Notes under the pieces: generated by a model | Told to the model about the DNA's origin: nothing | The model's input: only the letters and a program-made list of their open reading frames with translations | Databases searched by the model: none | From: Dehalococcoidia bacterium | GTDB taxonomy: Bacteria; Chloroflexota; Dehalococcoidia; JACVQG01 | Length of the DNA: 6,180 nucleotides | Assembly: GCA_015661045.1 (NCBI GenBank) | Contig: JACVQG010000112.1 | Location: 1 to 6,180 of the forward strand | Reading direction: 5' to 3' | Shown here: positions 5,093 through 6,180 of the stretch, in pieces | Numbering within the stretch: the stretch's first letter is position 1 | How the letters are laid out: each line of letters starts with the position of its first letter | Position numbers and translations under genes: made by a program

Positions 5093-6180
5093 AGCCGTTT
5101 CTCCTGAAACTCACCTATAACCAGCACCGAATTGTGGCCGCCAAAGCCGAAGGAGTTGGATAGCGCTATTTTCACCGGCGCTTTACGCGCCACCAGAGGC
5201 ACATAATCCAGGTCGCATTCAGGGTCTGGATGGGTGCGGTTGATAGTCGGAGGAATTATGCCATTTTGGATAACCAGAGTACAAATAGCAGCCTCGATAG
5301 CGCCTGCCGCGCCCAGCAGGTGGCCGGTCATAGACTTGGTAGAGCTTATGGCAACTTTATAGGCTTGAGGCCCGAAGACTGTCTTGATAGCAATAGTTTC
5401 GTTCTTATCATTCAATGGCGTGCCGGTGCCGTGGGCGTTTATGTAGTCCACCTGCTCCGGCCTTATCCCTCCCCGTTTCAGAGCCGAATACATTGCCCGC
5501 GCGCCACCCTCGCCATTATCCGCCGGCTGTGTCATATGATACGCATCGGCAGTGGCGGCGTAAGATAGCACCTCAGCCAGTATAGTCGCCCCTCGATTTA
5601 ATGCGTATTCCATATTTTCCAGCACCAGTACCGTTGCCCCCTCGGATAAAACAAACCCTTCCCGTTTGGCATCGAAAGGCCGCGATGCCTCTGTTGGAGT
5701 ATCGTTCCGAGTGGATATGGCTCTGGCGGCATTAAACGCGGATACGGCGATAGGTGTCACCGCTGCTTCAGCGCCCCCTGCTAACATAGCGATTGCGTCG
5801 CCACGACGGATAGTTTCCGTAGCTACGCCAATCGCATCGGCACCGCTGGAACAAGAAGACACAGTGCAGAAATTTGGCCCTTTTATCCCCAGGATAATAG
5901 ATACCATGCCAGGCCCCATATCGGCTACTATCATAGGCGCCAGAAAGGGACTTACCCGGCTGGGACCTTTCGCTGCTAAAATCCGGCACTGTTCCTCAAA
6001 AGTGCCTATACCACCGATGCCGCTGCCGATAATAGCCCCGATGTCACAGGCATTGCCGGAGTCTATTTTTAGTCCGGCATTTTCTACTGCCTTGACGCCC
6101 GCAGCTACCGAAAGCTGAGCGAACCGGTCCATACGCCGGGCCACCTTGCGGTCCATATAATTAGCCGGGTCGAATCCTTT
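5089..6180 (-). CDS. fabF: 3-oxoacyl-[acyl-carrier-protein] synthase II (5' end outside the window)
   Basis: This condensing enzyme (KAS II) extends acyl-ACP with malonyl-ACP in cytoplasmic fatty-acid synthesis. The reading frame is open to the right edge: the eight codons before the Met at 6156 read KGFDPANY and run straight into MDRKVARRMDRFAQ, the usual FabF continuation. That Met is therefore internal, and about 50 N-terminal residues are missing. In the 363 visible residues the catalytic triad is present: Cys110 (VSSCSSGADAIG; codon 5853-5851), His250 (NAHGTGTPLND) and His287, with Lys282, in STKSMTGHLLGAAGAIEA. The glycine-rich NSFGFGGHN loop is near residues 342-350. The residue before the catalytic Cys is Ser, where Ala is usual. 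The closely related KAS I is less likely, given the overall FabF-like N-terminal and C-terminal blocks. recJ follows with a 4-bp overlap, so the two genes share a transcript; acpP or other fab genes may lie upstream, beyond the window. Confidence 0.93.
   Translation of the reverse strand, partial: KGFDPANYMDRKVARRMDRFAQLSVAAGVKAVENAGLKIDSGNACDIGAIIGSGIGGIGTFEEQCRILAAKGPSRVSPFLAPMIVADMGPGMVSIILGIKGPNFCTVSSCSSGADAIGVATETIRRGDAIAMLAGGAEAAVTPIAVSAFNAARAISTRNDTPTEASRPFDAKREGFVLSEGATVLVLENMEYALNRGATILAEVLSYAATADAYHMTQPADNGEGGARAMYSALKRGGIRPEQVDYINAHGTGTPLNDKNETIAIKTVFGPQAYKVAISSTKSMTGHLLGAAGAIEAAICTLVIQNGIIPPTINRTHPDPECDLDYVPLVARKAPVKIALSNSFGFGGHNSVLVIGEFQEKRL
5101..5105 (-). promoter_or_regulatory. 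Ribosome binding site for recJ inside the fabF 3' end
   Basis: On the minus strand AGGAG (5105-5101) lies 8 bases before the GTG start codon of recJ. It falls within the last codons of fabF and supports the GTG start that overlaps the fabF TGA stop. Confidence 0.7.

Noticed and set aside
5666..6118. A 150-codon plus-strand open frame antisense to fabF
   Set aside because: Low-complexity Ala/Ile/Pro-rich product that mirrors the fabF coding strand; fabF is unmistakable on the other strand.

Overview
This window is 6,180 bp of compact bacterial chromosome of medium GC content. Six protein genes are visible, two of them cut by the window edges. The proteins are bacterial housekeeping or envelope types. 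Starts include TTG and GTG, and genes are packed with 4-bp overlaps. The overall look (a single-gene lgt, a fabF-recJ pair, a polytopic flippase-like protein beside an amine-oxidase-type flavoprotein) would suit a Chloroflexota lineage such as Dehalococcoidia. That assignment is an impression from protein style and is not proven by anything in the sequence.

Layout: (1) Positions 1-247 form a divergent promoter region. On the minus strand the first 13 codons of a gene run off the left edge, preceded by a well-formed promoter placed so that the transcript would start at, or within a base or so of, the ATG (apparently leaderless). On the plus strand, two -10-like boxes precede the next gene; one lies inside a perfect 13-bp palindrome. 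(2) Positions 248-2395 hold two plus-strand genes: a flippase-like membrane protein (PF03706 / UPF0104 type) that lacks its C-terminal end, then a FAD-dependent oxidoreductase. (3) Positions 2396-2542 are an intergenic gap carrying a 64-bp compound palindrome that can fold into a three-way junction. (4) Positions 2543-3346 hold lgt (prolipoprotein diacylglyceryl transferase). (5) Positions 3359-6180 are a minus-strand pair, fabF (3-oxoacyl-ACP synthase II, 5' end outside the window) followed by recJ, joined by a GTGA overlap. lgt and recJ converge with only 12 bp between their stop codons.

Functionally, most of the window concerns lipids and the cell envelope. FabF elongates fatty acids, Lgt attaches diacylglycerol to lipoproteins, and the flippase-like protein and flavoprotein probably act on membrane or lipid-linked substrates. 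RecJ, a single-strand exonuclease of DNA repair, is an operon passenger.

No convincing new multi-gene system was found. The points most worth a second look are the apparent out-of-frame deletion at the end of the flippase gene, the compound palindrome before lgt, and the leaderless divergent promoter at the left edge.
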